Shown here: positions 46,668-54,969 of the stretch, piece by piece
Layout: the number at the start of each line of letters is the position of its first letter
Position numbering within the stretch: the stretch's first letter is position 1
Assembly: GCF_004341245.1 (NCBI RefSeq)
Contig: NZ_SLWY01000012.1
Span: 124,001 to 188,000 of the forward strand
Direction: 5' to 3'
DNA from: Plasticicumulans lactativorans
GTDB taxonomy: Bacteria > Pseudomonadota > Gammaproteobacteria > Competibacterales > Competibacteraceae
Length of the DNA: 64,000 bases
Notes under the pieces: model-generated
Databases searched by the model: none
What the model was told of the DNA's origin: nothing
Seen by the model: only the letters and a program-made list of their open reading frames with translations
Made by a program: the position numbers and the translations under genes

Positions 46668-47348
46668 ATGGAATTCGTCTACGAGGCCGGCAAACTCTCC
46701 TTCAAGCTCGACAGCGTGCTGATCGTCGTCGCCGTCGTGCTGGTGCTGATCGTCGTCTACCGCCGCCAGCTCGACGGCTACCTGCGCCGGCTCACCAAGT
46801 TCTCGGCCGGCGGCATCACCGTCGAGCTCGCCCAGGCCGCGCAGCAGATGATGCGCGAGGCGCTGGAACTCGCCCGCCAGCACCCCAACTGGCGCAGGCA
46901 GGTCGAGCCGATCCTCGAACAGACGGTGATCACCCGCGCCGGCGAACGCTTGGAGGTGCTGCGCGGCGCCGTGGTGCTGTGGGTCGACGACCACCCCGAG
47001 TACACGCTGAGCGAGCGGCGCATGCTGCACCGCCTGGGCCTGTTCATCGATCCGGTGACCGACACCGACGCCGCCATCCGCCGCCTCGCCGGCGGCTCCG
47101 CCGGCTACGACCTGATCCTCTCCGACATCGCCCGCGGCGACGACCCGACCGCCGGCCTGAGCATGCTGCGCCGCCTGCGCGAGGACGGCATCAGCGTGCC
47201 GCTGGTGTTCTACGCCGGCACCCCCGCCCCCGGCAAAGGCACGCCCCCCGGCGCCTTCGGCGTCGCCACCCAGCCCGCCGAGCTGCTGCACCTGGTGATC
47301 GACGCCCTCGAACGCCGCCCGCGCCCGGCCGCCTGGAGCGGCGCCTGA
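46668..47348 (+). CDS. Membrane-anchored receiver-like protein
   Basis: 226 aa from the ATG at 46668, with AGGAG 5 nt upstream. The N-terminus has one transmembrane segment (VLIVVAVVLVLIVVY, about 17-31), then a short linker and a helical region. A CheY-like domain follows at about 100-215: acidic pocket VLWVDDHPE, candidate phospho-acceptor Asp in YDLILSDIA, and VFYAGT. The conserved receiver Lys is replaced by Gln (ATQP instead of [LT]KP), so normal phosphorylation may be lost. There is no output domain or neighbouring kinase. Function unknown; it may act as a membrane-tethered signal partner. Confidence 0.65.
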   Translation: MEFVYEAGKLSFKLDSVLIVVAVVLVLIVVYRRQLDGYLRRLTKFSAGGITVELAQAAQQMMREALELARQHPNWRRQVEPILEQTVITRAGERLEVLRGAVVLWVDDHPEYTLSERRMLHRLGLFIDPVTDTDAAIRRLAGGSAGYDLILSDIARGDDPTAGLSMLRRLREDGISVPLVFYAGTPAPGKGTPPGAFGVATQPAELLHLVIDALERRPRPAAWSGA

Positions 47349-47480
47349 GGCGACGCGCCAGGGCCTTGCATCGGCTTGACGGCGCGACGCTCAGCCGTCG
47401 CCGGCCCGCCTCCTCGCGCGGAAGGGGCCGGGGACGAGAGGCCTGTCTCGTCGCCCGGCAGAACAACCGGCCCGCACCGC

Positions 47481-50400
47481 TCATTCGCGGACGGACCCGG
47501 CGAGCGCCGGGGCGGCCTGCGCCGCGGCGGCGCGCCGGGCCGGGCTGCGGCGCACCAGCAGGTAGAACACCGGCGTCAGCAGCAGGCCGAAGAAGGTCAC
47601 GCCGAGCATGCCGGCGAACACCGCCACGCCCATCGCGTGGCGCATCTCGGCCCCGGCGCCGCTGCTCGCGACCAGCGGCACCACGCCCATGACGAAGGCG
47701 AACGAGGTCATCAGGATCGGGCGCAGGCGCAGCCGGCAGGCGTCGAGCAGCGCCTGCACCAGCGACTCACCGTGCCGCTCGCGCTCGCGGGCGAACTCGA
47801 CGATCAGGATCGCGTTCTTGCACGCCAGCCCGACCAGCACGATCAGGCCGATCTGCGTAAAGATGTTGTTGTCGGAGCCGGCGAGGTTGACGCCGGCGAT
47901 CGCCGACAGCAGGCACATCGGCACGATCAGGATCACCGCGAGCGGCAGGCGCAGGCTCTCGTACTGCGCCGCGAGCACCAGGAACACCAGCAGCACGACC
48001 AGCGGGAACACGTACAGGCTGGTGTCGCCCGCCAGCAGTTGCTGGTAGGTGAGCTCGGTCCACTCGAAGCCCATGCCGTTCGGCAGCTCCGCGCGCGCCA
48101 GCCGCTCCATCGCCGCCTGCGCCTGCCCGCTGCTGAAGCCGGGTGCGGCCGCGCCGTTGATCTCGGCGGTGGCGTAGCCGTTGTAGTGCATCACGCGATC
48201 GGGCCCGGCGGTCGGCGCGACGGTGACGAAGGCGCCGAGCGGGATCATGTCGCCGCGGGCGTTGCGGGTCTGCAGGCGCAGGATGTCGGCCGGCTCCAGC
48301 CGGCGGTCGGGTTCGGCCTGCAGGTTGACCGGGTAGGTGCGGCCGAAGCGGTTGAAGTCGTTGACGTACAGCGAACCGAGGTAGACCTGCAGCGTCTCGA
48401 ACACCGCCCCCGGCGCCACCCCGGCACTGAGCGCCTTGTCGCGGTCCACGTCGGCGCGCAGTTGCGGCACGTTGATCTGGAAGCTCGACAGCAGCCCGGC
48501 CAGCGCCGGCTGCTCGCGGCTCTTCGCGATCAGGTTCTGCGTCTGCCGGAACAGCTCCTCGAAGCCGAGCCCGGCGCGGTCCTCGACCTGCAGGCGGAAG
48601 CCGCCGATGGTGCCGAGGCCCATCACCGGCGGCGGCGGGAAGATCGCGATGAAGGCGTCCTGGATCGCCGCGAACTTCGCGTTCAGCCTCGCCGCGATCG
48701 CGCCGGCGGCGAGGTCGGGCGTGCGCCGCGCTTCGAACGGATCGAGCGTCACGAACACGATGCCGCTGTTCGGGCTGTTGGTGAAGCCGTTGATCGACAG
48801 CCCCGGGAAGGCCACCGCGCTCTGCGCGCCGGGCTCGGCCATCGCCAGCGCGCTCATGCGCCGGATCACCTCCTCGGTGCGGTCGATGGTGGCGGCGTCG
48901 GGCAGTTGCGCGAAGGCGACGAGGTACTGCTTGTCCTGCCCCGGCACGAAGCCGGTCGGGGTGCGCGCGAAGCCCGCCCAGGTCAGCGCCAGCAGCGCGG
49001 CGTAGAGCACCACGACGATGCCGGAGAAGCGCAGCAGCCGCCCGACCAGGCCGACGTAGCCGTCGGCGGAGCGCCTGAAGAGGCGGTTGAAGGGGCGGAA
49101 GAACCAGCCGAGCGCGGCGTTCATCAGCCGCGTCGGCCGGTCCGGCGGCGTGCCGTGCGCCGGCAGCAGCAGCGCCGACAGCGCCGGCGACAGCGTCAGC
49201 GAGTTGAACGCCGAGATCACCGTGCTGATCGCGATCGTCAGCGCGAACTGGCGGTAGAACTGCCCGCTCAGGCCGCTGATGAACGCGGTCGGCACGAACA
49301 CCGCGCACAGCACCAGCGCGGTGGCGACGATCGGGCCGGTGACCTCGCGCATCGCCTGGCGGGTCGCCTCCAGCGGGCTCAGCCCCGCCTCGATGTTGCG
49401 CTCGACGTTCTCGACCACGACGATCGCGTCGTCGACGACGATGCCAATCGCCAGCACCAGCCCGAACAGGCTGAGCGCGTTCAGCGAGAAGCCGAGCAGG
49501 TGCATCACCGCGAAGGTGCCGACCAGCGACACCGGCACCGCCAGCAGCGGGATGACCGATGCGCGCCAGGTCTGCAGGAAGGCGATCACCACCACGACCA
49601 CCAGCACCACGGCTTCGAGCAGCGTGTGCACCACCGCCTGGATCGAGCCGCGCACGAACACGGTCGGGTCGTAGACGATGCGGTACTCGACCCCCTGCGG
49701 GAACTCGCGCTGCAGCTCGGCCATCTTCGCGCGCACGCGGTCGGAGATGTCGATCGCGTTGCTGCCGGGGCGCTGGAAGATCGGGATCGCCACCGCCGGC
49801 TGGTTGTCGAGCAGCGAGCGCAGCGCGTAGGAGTCGGCGCCGAGCTCGACGCGGGCGACGTCGCGCAGGCGCACGAGCTGCCCGCCGGCGCCGGTCTTGA
49901 CGATGATGTCGCCGAACGCCTCCTCGCTCGCCAGCCGCCCGCCGGCGTTGACCGCGATCTGGAAGTCGGCCTGGTTCGGTGCCGGCGGCGCGCCGAGGCT
50001 GCCCGCCACCACCTGCACGTTCTGCTCGCGCACCGCGCGCACCACGTCGCCGGCGGTCATGCCGCGGCTGGCGAGGCGCTCGGGGTGCAGCCACACCCGC
50101 ATCGAGTACTGGCCGGCGCCGAACAGTTGCACGTCGCCGACGCCGTCGAGGCGGGCGAGCTCGTCCTTCACCCGCAGCGCCGCGAAGTTCGACAGGTACA
50201 GCATGTCGTAGCGCCGGTCGGGCGACAGCAGGTGCACGACCATGGTCAGGTCGGGCGAGGCCTTGTTGGTGGTCACGCCGAGGCGCTGCACCTCCTCGGG
50301 CAGCTTCGGCAGCGCCTGGGCGACGCGGTTCTGCACCAGCACCTGCGCCTTGTCGACGTCGGTGCCGAGCGCGAAGGTGATGGTCAGCGTCATCGTGCCG

Positions 50401-50660
50401 TCGGCGGTCGACTGCGAGGACTGGTAGAGCATGCCCTCGACGCCGTTGATCTGCTGCTCCAGCGGGCTGGCGACGGTCTCGCCGATGGTCTGCGGGTTGG
50501 CCCCCGGGTAGTGCGCGCGCACCACCACGGTCGGCGGCACCACCTCGGGGTATTCGGTGATCGGCAGCGCCGGCAGCGCGATCAGGCCGGCGATCAGGAT
50601 CAGCGCCGACAGCACCCCGGCGAAGATCGGCCGTGAAACGAAGAAGCCGGACAAGGACAT
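47481..50660 (-). CDS. RND multidrug efflux permease (HAE1 family, MexF/AcrB-like)
   Basis: 1,059 aa, normal for the family. Inner-membrane proton-driven pump with 12 transmembrane helices and two large periplasmic loops. Diagnostic parts: FFVSRPIFAGVLSALILIAG at the N-terminus, GIVVDDAIVVVENVER with the proton-relay Asp pair in TM4, GQDKQYLVAFAQLPDAAT, and LVGLACKNAILIVEFA in TM10-11. GGAG lies 9 nt before the ATG. It follows the adaptor gene by 191 bp. No outer-membrane factor gene follows (the next gene is convergent), so a TolC/OprM-type protein encoded elsewhere would be needed. Substrates cannot be read from sequence. Confidence 0.95.
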   Translation of the reverse strand: MSLSGFFVSRPIFAGVLSALILIAGLIALPALPITEYPEVVPPTVVVRAHYPGANPQTIGETVASPLEQQINGVEGMLYQSSQSTADGTMTLTITFALGTDVDKAQVLVQNRVAQALPKLPEEVQRLGVTTNKASPDLTMVVHLLSPDRRYDMLYLSNFAALRVKDELARLDGVGDVQLFGAGQYSMRVWLHPERLASRGMTAGDVVRAVREQNVQVVAGSLGAPPAPNQADFQIAVNAGGRLASEEAFGDIIVKTGAGGQLVRLRDVARVELGADSYALRSLLDNQPAVAIPIFQRPGSNAIDISDRVRAKMAELQREFPQGVEYRIVYDPTVFVRGSIQAVVHTLLEAVVLVVVVVIAFLQTWRASVIPLLAVPVSLVGTFAVMHLLGFSLNALSLFGLVLAIGIVVDDAIVVVENVERNIEAGLSPLEATRQAMREVTGPIVATALVLCAVFVPTAFISGLSGQFYRQFALTIAISTVISAFNSLTLSPALSALLLPAHGTPPDRPTRLMNAALGWFFRPFNRLFRRSADGYVGLVGRLLRFSGIVVVLYAALLALTWAGFARTPTGFVPGQDKQYLVAFAQLPDAATIDRTEEVIRRMSALAMAEPGAQSAVAFPGLSINGFTNSPNSGIVFVTLDPFEARRTPDLAAGAIAARLNAKFAAIQDAFIAIFPPPPVMGLGTIGGFRLQVEDRAGLGFEELFRQTQNLIAKSREQPALAGLLSSFQINVPQLRADVDRDKALSAGVAPGAVFETLQVYLGSLYVNDFNRFGRTYPVNLQAEPDRRLEPADILRLQTRNARGDMIPLGAFVTVAPTAGPDRVMHYNGYATAEINGAAAPGFSSGQAQAAMERLARAELPNGMGFEWTELTYQQLLAGDTSLYVFPLVVLLVFLVLAAQYESLRLPLAVILIVPMCLLSAIAGVNLAGSDNNIFTQIGLIVLVGLACKNAILIVEFARERERHGESLVQALLDACRLRLRPILMTSFAFVMGVVPLVASSGAGAEMRHAMGVAVFAGMLGVTFFGLLLTPVFYLLVRRSPARRAAAAQAAPALAGSVRE

Positions 50661-50709
50661 GGCAGTGGACTCCGTGCGGAAACCCGGGATGGCGGCGAGC
50701 CGTTTGAAT

Positions 50710-50740
50710 CCCCTCTCTACTCCGGGGGCCGGGGTGAGGG
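50710..50740 (-). repeat. Dispersed CCCTCACCCC-type repeat, copy 1
   Basis: On the minus strand the unit reads CCCTCACCCCGGCCCCCGGA followed by GTAGAGAGGG. It belongs to the same loose family as copies at 50791, 53053 and 56779: a CCCTCA-C start, a C-rich middle, a GGAG-type turn and a GGG end. It lies in the 191-bp gap between adaptor and permease genes. Confidence 0.5.
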
Positions 50741-50790
50741 TTCTTCAGGACCCCGCGGCGTGCACCGAACCGCGTGCCAGGCCCCCGAAC

Positions 50791-50827
50791 CCCCTCATCC
50801 CCCACCCTTCCCGCAGCGGGGTAAGGG
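50791..50827 (+). repeat. Dispersed CCCTCATCCCC-type repeat, copy 2
   Basis: The unit begins CCCCTCATCCCCCACCCTTC, continues with CCGCAGCGGGG and ends TAAGGG. It forms an imperfect hairpin. It lies 51 bp from copy 1 in opposite orientation, so the pair flanks a short stretch of the efflux operon gap. Confidence 0.6.
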
Positions 50828-50851
50828 CGTACGGCCGGCGGCCGGTTGACC

Positions 50852-52120
50852 TCATCCCTGCGTCGCGGCGAGCGCCGTCGGACCGTGCCCGTCGGCGGGC
50901 GTCGGGCGACGTGCGGGCGGGTGCGACGGCTGCCCGCCCGGCGCCTGTCCGTCCTCGGCGGCGAACTGGCGCAGCAGCGGGCCGTCGGCCTGCATCGACA
51001 CCCGCGCGGCCTCGACCCGGCTCCCCGCGCGCACCCGCTGCAGGCCGTTGACGACGATGGTTTCGCCGGCGGCGAGCCCGCTCTTCACCACGCGCAGGCC
51101 GTCGACCTGCGCGCCGAGCGTCACGCCGCGGTAGCCGACGGTGCCGTCGGGCTGCAGCACCAGCACGAAGCGGCGGCCGAGATCGGTGCCGACGGCGCGG
51201 TCCTCGATCAGCACGGTGTCGCGCAGCTCGCCGCCGAGCAGGCGCACGCGGGCATACAGCCCGGGCGTGAAACGACCGTCGGCGTTGTCGAAGCTCGCGC
51301 GCACGCGGATCGTGCCGGTGCCCGGATCGACGCGGTTGTCGACGAAGTCGACGCTGCCCTGGTGCGGAAAGCCGTCCTCGTCGGCGAGCCCCATCAGCAC
51401 GCGCAGCCCTTCGGCGCGGCCGGCGGCGGTGTGGCGCAGGTAGCTGTGCTCGTCGGCGTCGAAGTAGACGTGGATGCGCGCATCGGCGACCACCGTGGTC
51501 AGCACGCTGTCGGGCGAGACCAGGTTGCCGGCGGTGATCAGGGCGCGCGACACGCGGCCGTCGACCGGCGCGCGCACCGCGGTGAACTCGAGGTCGAGCT
51601 GCGCCCGTGCCAGCGCCGCCTCGCTCGCTTCGAGCGCCGCCTGCGCGGTGATGGCGAGCGTCGCCAGGCGATCGGCCTCCTCGCGCGAGATCGCGCTCTG
51701 CGGCAGCAGGCGCTGGGCGCGGGCCTGGTTGCTGCGGGCCAGGGCGAGCTCGGCGCGGGCGCGGTCGCGCTCGGCGGTGAGGCGCGCGACCTCGGCACGC
51801 AGCGGCCGCGGGTCGATCTCGAACAGCAGCTCGCCCTGCTTCACCCGCGCGCCGTCGGCGAAGGCGACGCGCTCGACGTAGCCGCCGACGCGCGGGCGCA
51901 GGTCGACGTTGCCCGCCGCCTCCAGCCGGCCGGTGAACTCGTCCCAGTCGCGCAGCGGGCGGCTCAGCACCTCGGCGACGGTGACGGGCACCGCCGCCGG
52001 CGCAGCGGGCCGGGTGACGGCGACGCTGTCCTCGCAGCCGGCGAGTGCCAGCCCGAGCGCGAGGACGAGGGCCGCGGGGAGGATGCGGGTGGCGGAAAAC
52101 GGCGGTGTCCGGTGGATCAT
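50852..52120 (-). CDS. RND efflux periplasmic adaptor lipoprotein (MexE/AcrA-like)
   Basis: 422 aa from the ATG at 52120, with GGGAG about 9 nt upstream. The N-terminus is a lipoprotein signal with lipobox LALAGC, so it is anchored in the inner membrane. The adaptor body has the lipoyl motifs VDLRPRVGGYVERVAFADGA and FTAVRAPVDGRVSRALI, a helical hairpin (about 105-175), and a beta-barrel and membrane-proximal domain (VNGLQRVRAGSRVE). It links the RND permease to an outer-membrane channel. First gene of the minus-strand efflux operon and divergent from a TetR-type regulator, which probably represses it through the palindromes at 52225-52267. Confidence 0.93.
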   Translation of the reverse strand: MIHRTPPFSATRILPAALVLALGLALAGCEDSVAVTRPAAPAAVPVTVAEVLSRPLRDWDEFTGRLEAAGNVDLRPRVGGYVERVAFADGARVKQGELLFEIDPRPLRAEVARLTAERDRARAELALARSNQARAQRLLPQSAISREEADRLATLAITAQAALEASEAALARAQLDLEFTAVRAPVDGRVSRALITAGNLVSPDSVLTTVVADARIHVYFDADEHSYLRHTAAGRAEGLRVLMGLADEDGFPHQGSVDFVDNRVDPGTGTIRVRASFDNADGRFTPGLYARVRLLGGELRDTVLIEDRAVGTDLGRRFVLVLQPDGTVGYRGVTLGAQVDGLRVVKSGLAAGETIVVNGLQRVRAGSRVEAARVSMQADGPLLRQFAAEDGQAPGGQPSHPPARRPTPADGHGPTALAATQG

Positions 52121-52224
52121 TGGCGGAATCTCCCGAAGACTGGACCGAGGCTGCGGCGCCCGGCGGTTGCGGTCCGACCACGCGCTTGACGCCGGCGGTA
52201 CCGCTGACCGATGCTGCACACACC

Positions 52225-52240
52225 GTTACCGATCGGTAAC
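52225..52240. promoter_or_regulatory. Operator candidate, 16-bp perfect palindrome
   Basis: GTTACCGATCGGTAAC is a perfect palindrome in the divergent gap between the efflux adaptor gene and the TetR-type gene. It shares the half-site TTACCG/CGGTAA with a second palindrome 18 bp away. TetR/AcrR proteins bind such sites as dimers, so autoregulation plus control of the pump is likely. Confidence 0.75.
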
Positions 52241-52257
52241 ATGCCACCAGAAGTTAG

Positions 52258-52267
52258 TTACCGGTAA
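52258..52267. promoter_or_regulatory. Second operator candidate, 10-bp palindrome
   Basis: TTACCGGTAA is a perfect palindrome with the same half-sites as 52225-52240 but four bases closer in spacing. It ends 29 bp before the chosen TetR start. Confidence 0.6.
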
Positions 52268-52296
52268 GTCACATGTCAACAGGAGAACGAGACCAG

Positions 52297-52986
52297 ATGA
52301 ACGAGCAGCGATCGTCTGCCATCACCGCAGCGGCCGAGGCCGCACCCGGGAAGGAGGACGCCTGCTGTGCAGGGAAGAAAACCGGGCGGGTGCGCGACCG
52401 CATCTTCGCGACCGCGCGCGAACTGTTCTCGCGCCACGGCGTGCGCGGGGTCGGCGTCGACGCCATCGCCAGCGAGGCCGGCACCAACAAGATGAGCTTC
52501 TATCGCAGCTTCTCCTCCAAGGACGAACTCGTCGCCGAGTGCCTGTGCGAGTCGGAGCGCGAGTTCTGGGCCTGGTGGGATGGCCTCGTCGCCCCCTACG
52601 CCGGCGACCCGCGCCGGCAGATCGAGGCGCTGTTCGACGGCTTCGTCGCCAAGGTCTGCAGCGACCAGGACCGCACCCGCGGCTGCGCGCTCGCCAGCGC
52701 CGTGGTCGAGATCACCGAAGAGGAGCACCCCGGCCGCCGCGTCGCGGTCGGCTTCAAGGCCGAAGTCCGCCGCCGCCTGCGCCAGTGGGCGAGCGAACTC
52801 GGCGCGCACGAGCCGGACGCGCTCGGCGATGCGCTGCTGCTGCTGATGGACGGCAGCTACCTGTCGCGGCTCGCCTTCGGCGGCGACGGCCCGATCCGCG
52901 TCGCCGGCCGGGCCGCGCGCGCGCTGATCGATGCCCACACCGCGGCCCCGGCACCGCCCGCCCCGGACCCCGACGCCACGCGGTAG
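52297..52986 (+). CDS. TetR/AcrR-family transcriptional repressor
   Basis: 229 aa from ATG 52297, chosen because AGGAG lies upstream; ATG 52273 adds eight residues but has no ribosome site. The N-terminal helix-turn-helix domain is typical: RIFATARELFSRHGVRGVGVDAIASEAG, with TNKMSFYRSFSSKDEL completing it. The ligand-binding C-terminal half contains CSDQDRTRGCALASAVVEI, a form common in TetR_C proteins. A cysteine-containing N-terminal extension (DACCAGKK) is unusual. Probable repressor of the divergent efflux operon and of itself. Confidence 0.9.
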   Translation: MNEQRSSAITAAAEAAPGKEDACCAGKKTGRVRDRIFATARELFSRHGVRGVGVDAIASEAGTNKMSFYRSFSSKDELVAECLCESEREFWAWWDGLVAPYAGDPRRQIEALFDGFVAKVCSDQDRTRGCALASAVVEITEEEHPGRRVAVGFKAEVRRRLRQWASELGAHEPDALGDALLLLMDGSYLSRLAFGGDGPIRVAGRAARALIDAHTAAPAPPAPDPDATR

Positions 52987-53052
52987 CGACGGCCGACGGG
53001 CGCGGGTCGTGCCGGCACGGCGACAATGCCGATCGCGCCTCCCGGCGCAAGC

Positions 53053-53089
53053 ACCCTCATCCCCGGCCCTGCTCCCGGAGGGGGAAGGG
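53053..53089 (+). repeat. Dispersed CCCTCATCCCC-type repeat, copy 3
   Basis: The unit begins ACCCTCATCCCCGGCCCTGC, then TCCCGGAGGGGG and ends AAGGG. The arms TCCCGGAGGGGGA and flanking C/G runs can form a hairpin. It lies in the 247-bp gap between the TetR-type and aldo/keto reductase genes, which otherwise holds nothing I recognise. Confidence 0.6.
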
Positions 53090-53233
53090 TCAAAGGCCCG
53101 TGGCGTTACCCGTGCCAGCCTTGCCGCGCGGGCGATCGACGGCTAGTCGTTGATGATGTCCCCGCGGCCGCGGGCGGAAGACGCGGCCGGCGGGGCGTCG
53201 AAACGTCCGTCAACACACCGAGGCCGAAGCAGC

Positions 53234-54100
53234 ATGAACCACACCCGATTCTCGCGGATCGTCGCAGGCGTGATGGGCTGGGGCAGTTGGGGCAAGCGGC
53301 TCGATACCGGGGAGATGGCGGCCAGGATCCGCGGCTGCTGCGAGATCGGCGTCACCACCTTCGACCATGCCGACATCTACGGCGACCATTCGACGGAAGC
53401 CGCGTTCGGGGCGGCGCTGCAGGCGAGCAGCATCGCGCGGTCGTCGATCCAGCTGATCTCCAAGTGCGGCATCAAGCTGCCCGGCGCGCAGGTCCGGACC
53501 AAACATTACGACTACGGCCACGCGAGCATCTGCGACGCCGTCGACCGTTCCCTGCAGAACCTGGGCACCGACTACCTGGACCTGCTGCTGCTGCACCGGC
53601 CGAGTCCGCTGCTCGACCCGGAGATCGTCGCGGCGGCCGTCGGAGAGTTGCTGCGCGCCGGCAGGATCCGCGCCTTCGGCGTGTCGAACTTCACGCCGTC
53701 GGGCATCGCGCTGCTGCGTCCCCTGCTCGACGTCGACGTCAACCAGATCGAGTGCTCGCTGCTGCATTGCGAACCGATGTTCGACGGCACGCTGGATGTC
53801 CACCTGCAGCAGCGGATGGTCACGATGGCCTGGGCGCCGCTCGGGGGCCTGTTCGGCAGCACCGACGCACGGGCCGTGCGCACGCGGCATGCCGTCGACG
53901 AACTGGCGCGGAAGTACGCCTGCGCCCCCGAACAGCTCGTGCTGGCCTGGCTGTGCCAGCATCCGGCGCGGATCATCCCGGTGGTCGGCACCACCGAACT
54001 CGACCGGATGCGGCTCGCCCACGCCGCCGCCACGATGCGGCTCGACACCGAGGACTGGTTCGCGCTGCTGGAAGCGAGCCGGGGGCATCCGGTGGCGTGA
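53234..54100 (+). CDS. Aldo/keto reductase (YdhF-like)
   Basis: 288 aa from the ATG at 53234; an upstream in-frame start at 53150 gives an unlikely N-terminus. NAD(P)H-dependent TIM-barrel oxidoreductase of the cytoplasm. Family features in order: GVMGWGSWG, TTFDHADIYG with catalytic Asp and Tyr, LISKCGIK with catalytic Lys, DLLLLHRPSP with His, GRIRAFGVSNF, and a C-terminal cofactor region IIPVVGTTELDRM. The closest style I recall is E. coli YdhF. The substrate is unknown, and no operon partner is evident. Confidence 0.9.
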   Translation: MNHTRFSRIVAGVMGWGSWGKRLDTGEMAARIRGCCEIGVTTFDHADIYGDHSTEAAFGAALQASSIARSSIQLISKCGIKLPGAQVRTKHYDYGHASICDAVDRSLQNLGTDYLDLLLLHRPSPLLDPEIVAAAVGELLRAGRIRAFGVSNFTPSGIALLRPLLDVDVNQIECSLLHCEPMFDGTLDVHLQQRMVTMAWAPLGGLFGSTDARAVRTRHAVDELARKYACAPEQLVLAWLCQHPARIIPVVGTTELDRMRLAHAAATMRLDTEDWFALLEASRGHPVA

Positions 54101-54301
54101 CCGGACGCCCCACCCTTCTGCCGGGAGTCGAGCGTGGGGCTTCGTTCTCTCCATCGTCCGCAGCCATGCCGCGCGGGAGCCGCGGGACGGTGCCTTGTCG
54201 GGCGGGCGGTCGGCGACTAGCTTTCGAGGCATTCCCCGCACCTGCGCTCACGGCGGACGTGAACGCCGGGTGGTGCAGATAGAGCAGCAAGGAGTGACGC
54301 C

Positions 54302-54673
54302 ATGAACGAGACCTCGCTTTACGCACGGCTCGGCGGCTACGACGCCATCGCCGCGGTCGCGAACGACCTGCTGCCGCGCCTGCAGGCGGACCCCCAGCTC
54401 GCCCGCTTCTGGCAGCACCGGGGCGATGACGGCGTGCGACGGGAACGGCAGCTTCTGATCGACTTCCTCTGCGCGAGTGCCGGCGGACCGCTCTACTACA
54501 CCGGGCGGGACATGAAACTCACCCACCGGGGCATGCGGATCAGCGAAAGCGACTGGTCGGCCTTCCTGACGCACCTGCGCGCCACGCTCGAAGCCTTTCA
54601 GGTCCCCGCGGCCGAACGCGACGAGGTCATCGCCTTCGTGCAGAGCACGAAGGCGGATATCGTCGAGGCGTGA
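54302..54673 (+). CDS. Group 1 truncated hemoglobin
   Basis: 123 aa, typical for trHbN-type 2-on-2 globins. The pattern LYARLGGYDAIAAVANDLLPRL with FWQHRG, FLCASAGGPLYYTGRDM and KLTHRGMRISESDW gives the proximal His in LTHRGM and the B10/E-helix region. Group 1 proteins bind oxygen and NO and often detoxify NO. AAGGAG lies 5 nt before the ATG. It stands alone, 201 bp after the aldo/keto reductase gene. Confidence 0.9.
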   Translation: MNETSLYARLGGYDAIAAVANDLLPRLQADPQLARFWQHRGDDGVRRERQLLIDFLCASAGGPLYYTGRDMKLTHRGMRISESDWSAFLTHLRATLEAFQVPAAERDEVIAFVQSTKADIVEA

Positions 54674-54858
54674 GGGGCAGGCGTGGTGGTTTCGAGTACC
54701 GCGTGATCCGACCTGCCGGCATCGCGGTGCCGTAGACAGGCGTGCGCCCCCACCACCCATCGCATCGTCCGTGCGCCGCCCCGTTGGGGTTCGCTGCGCT
54801 CACCACCAACCTACGCCGGAAATCATCAGCAATGACCTGCAGGCATCGGTGCATGCCG

Positions 54859-54878
54859 AATTTCGATTAGTCAGTTAT
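54859..54878 (+). promoter_or_regulatory. Candidate operator of the rhamnose cluster, copy 1
   Basis: AATTTCGATTAGTCAGTTAT lies about 90 bp before the first catabolic gene. It matches the element at 61471-61490 at 17 of 20 positions, including orientation. It sits in the 296-bp gap 54674-54969, which contains no gene; A/T content rises around the site. Confidence 0.6.
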
Positions 54879-54969
54879 TACGTCGAGGACTACAACGTCT
54901 CCCACAGGCAGGGCACTGCCGAGTGACTTCCCGGGCGTACCCGCCCGCTCACCTGAGGAGACGTATCCC

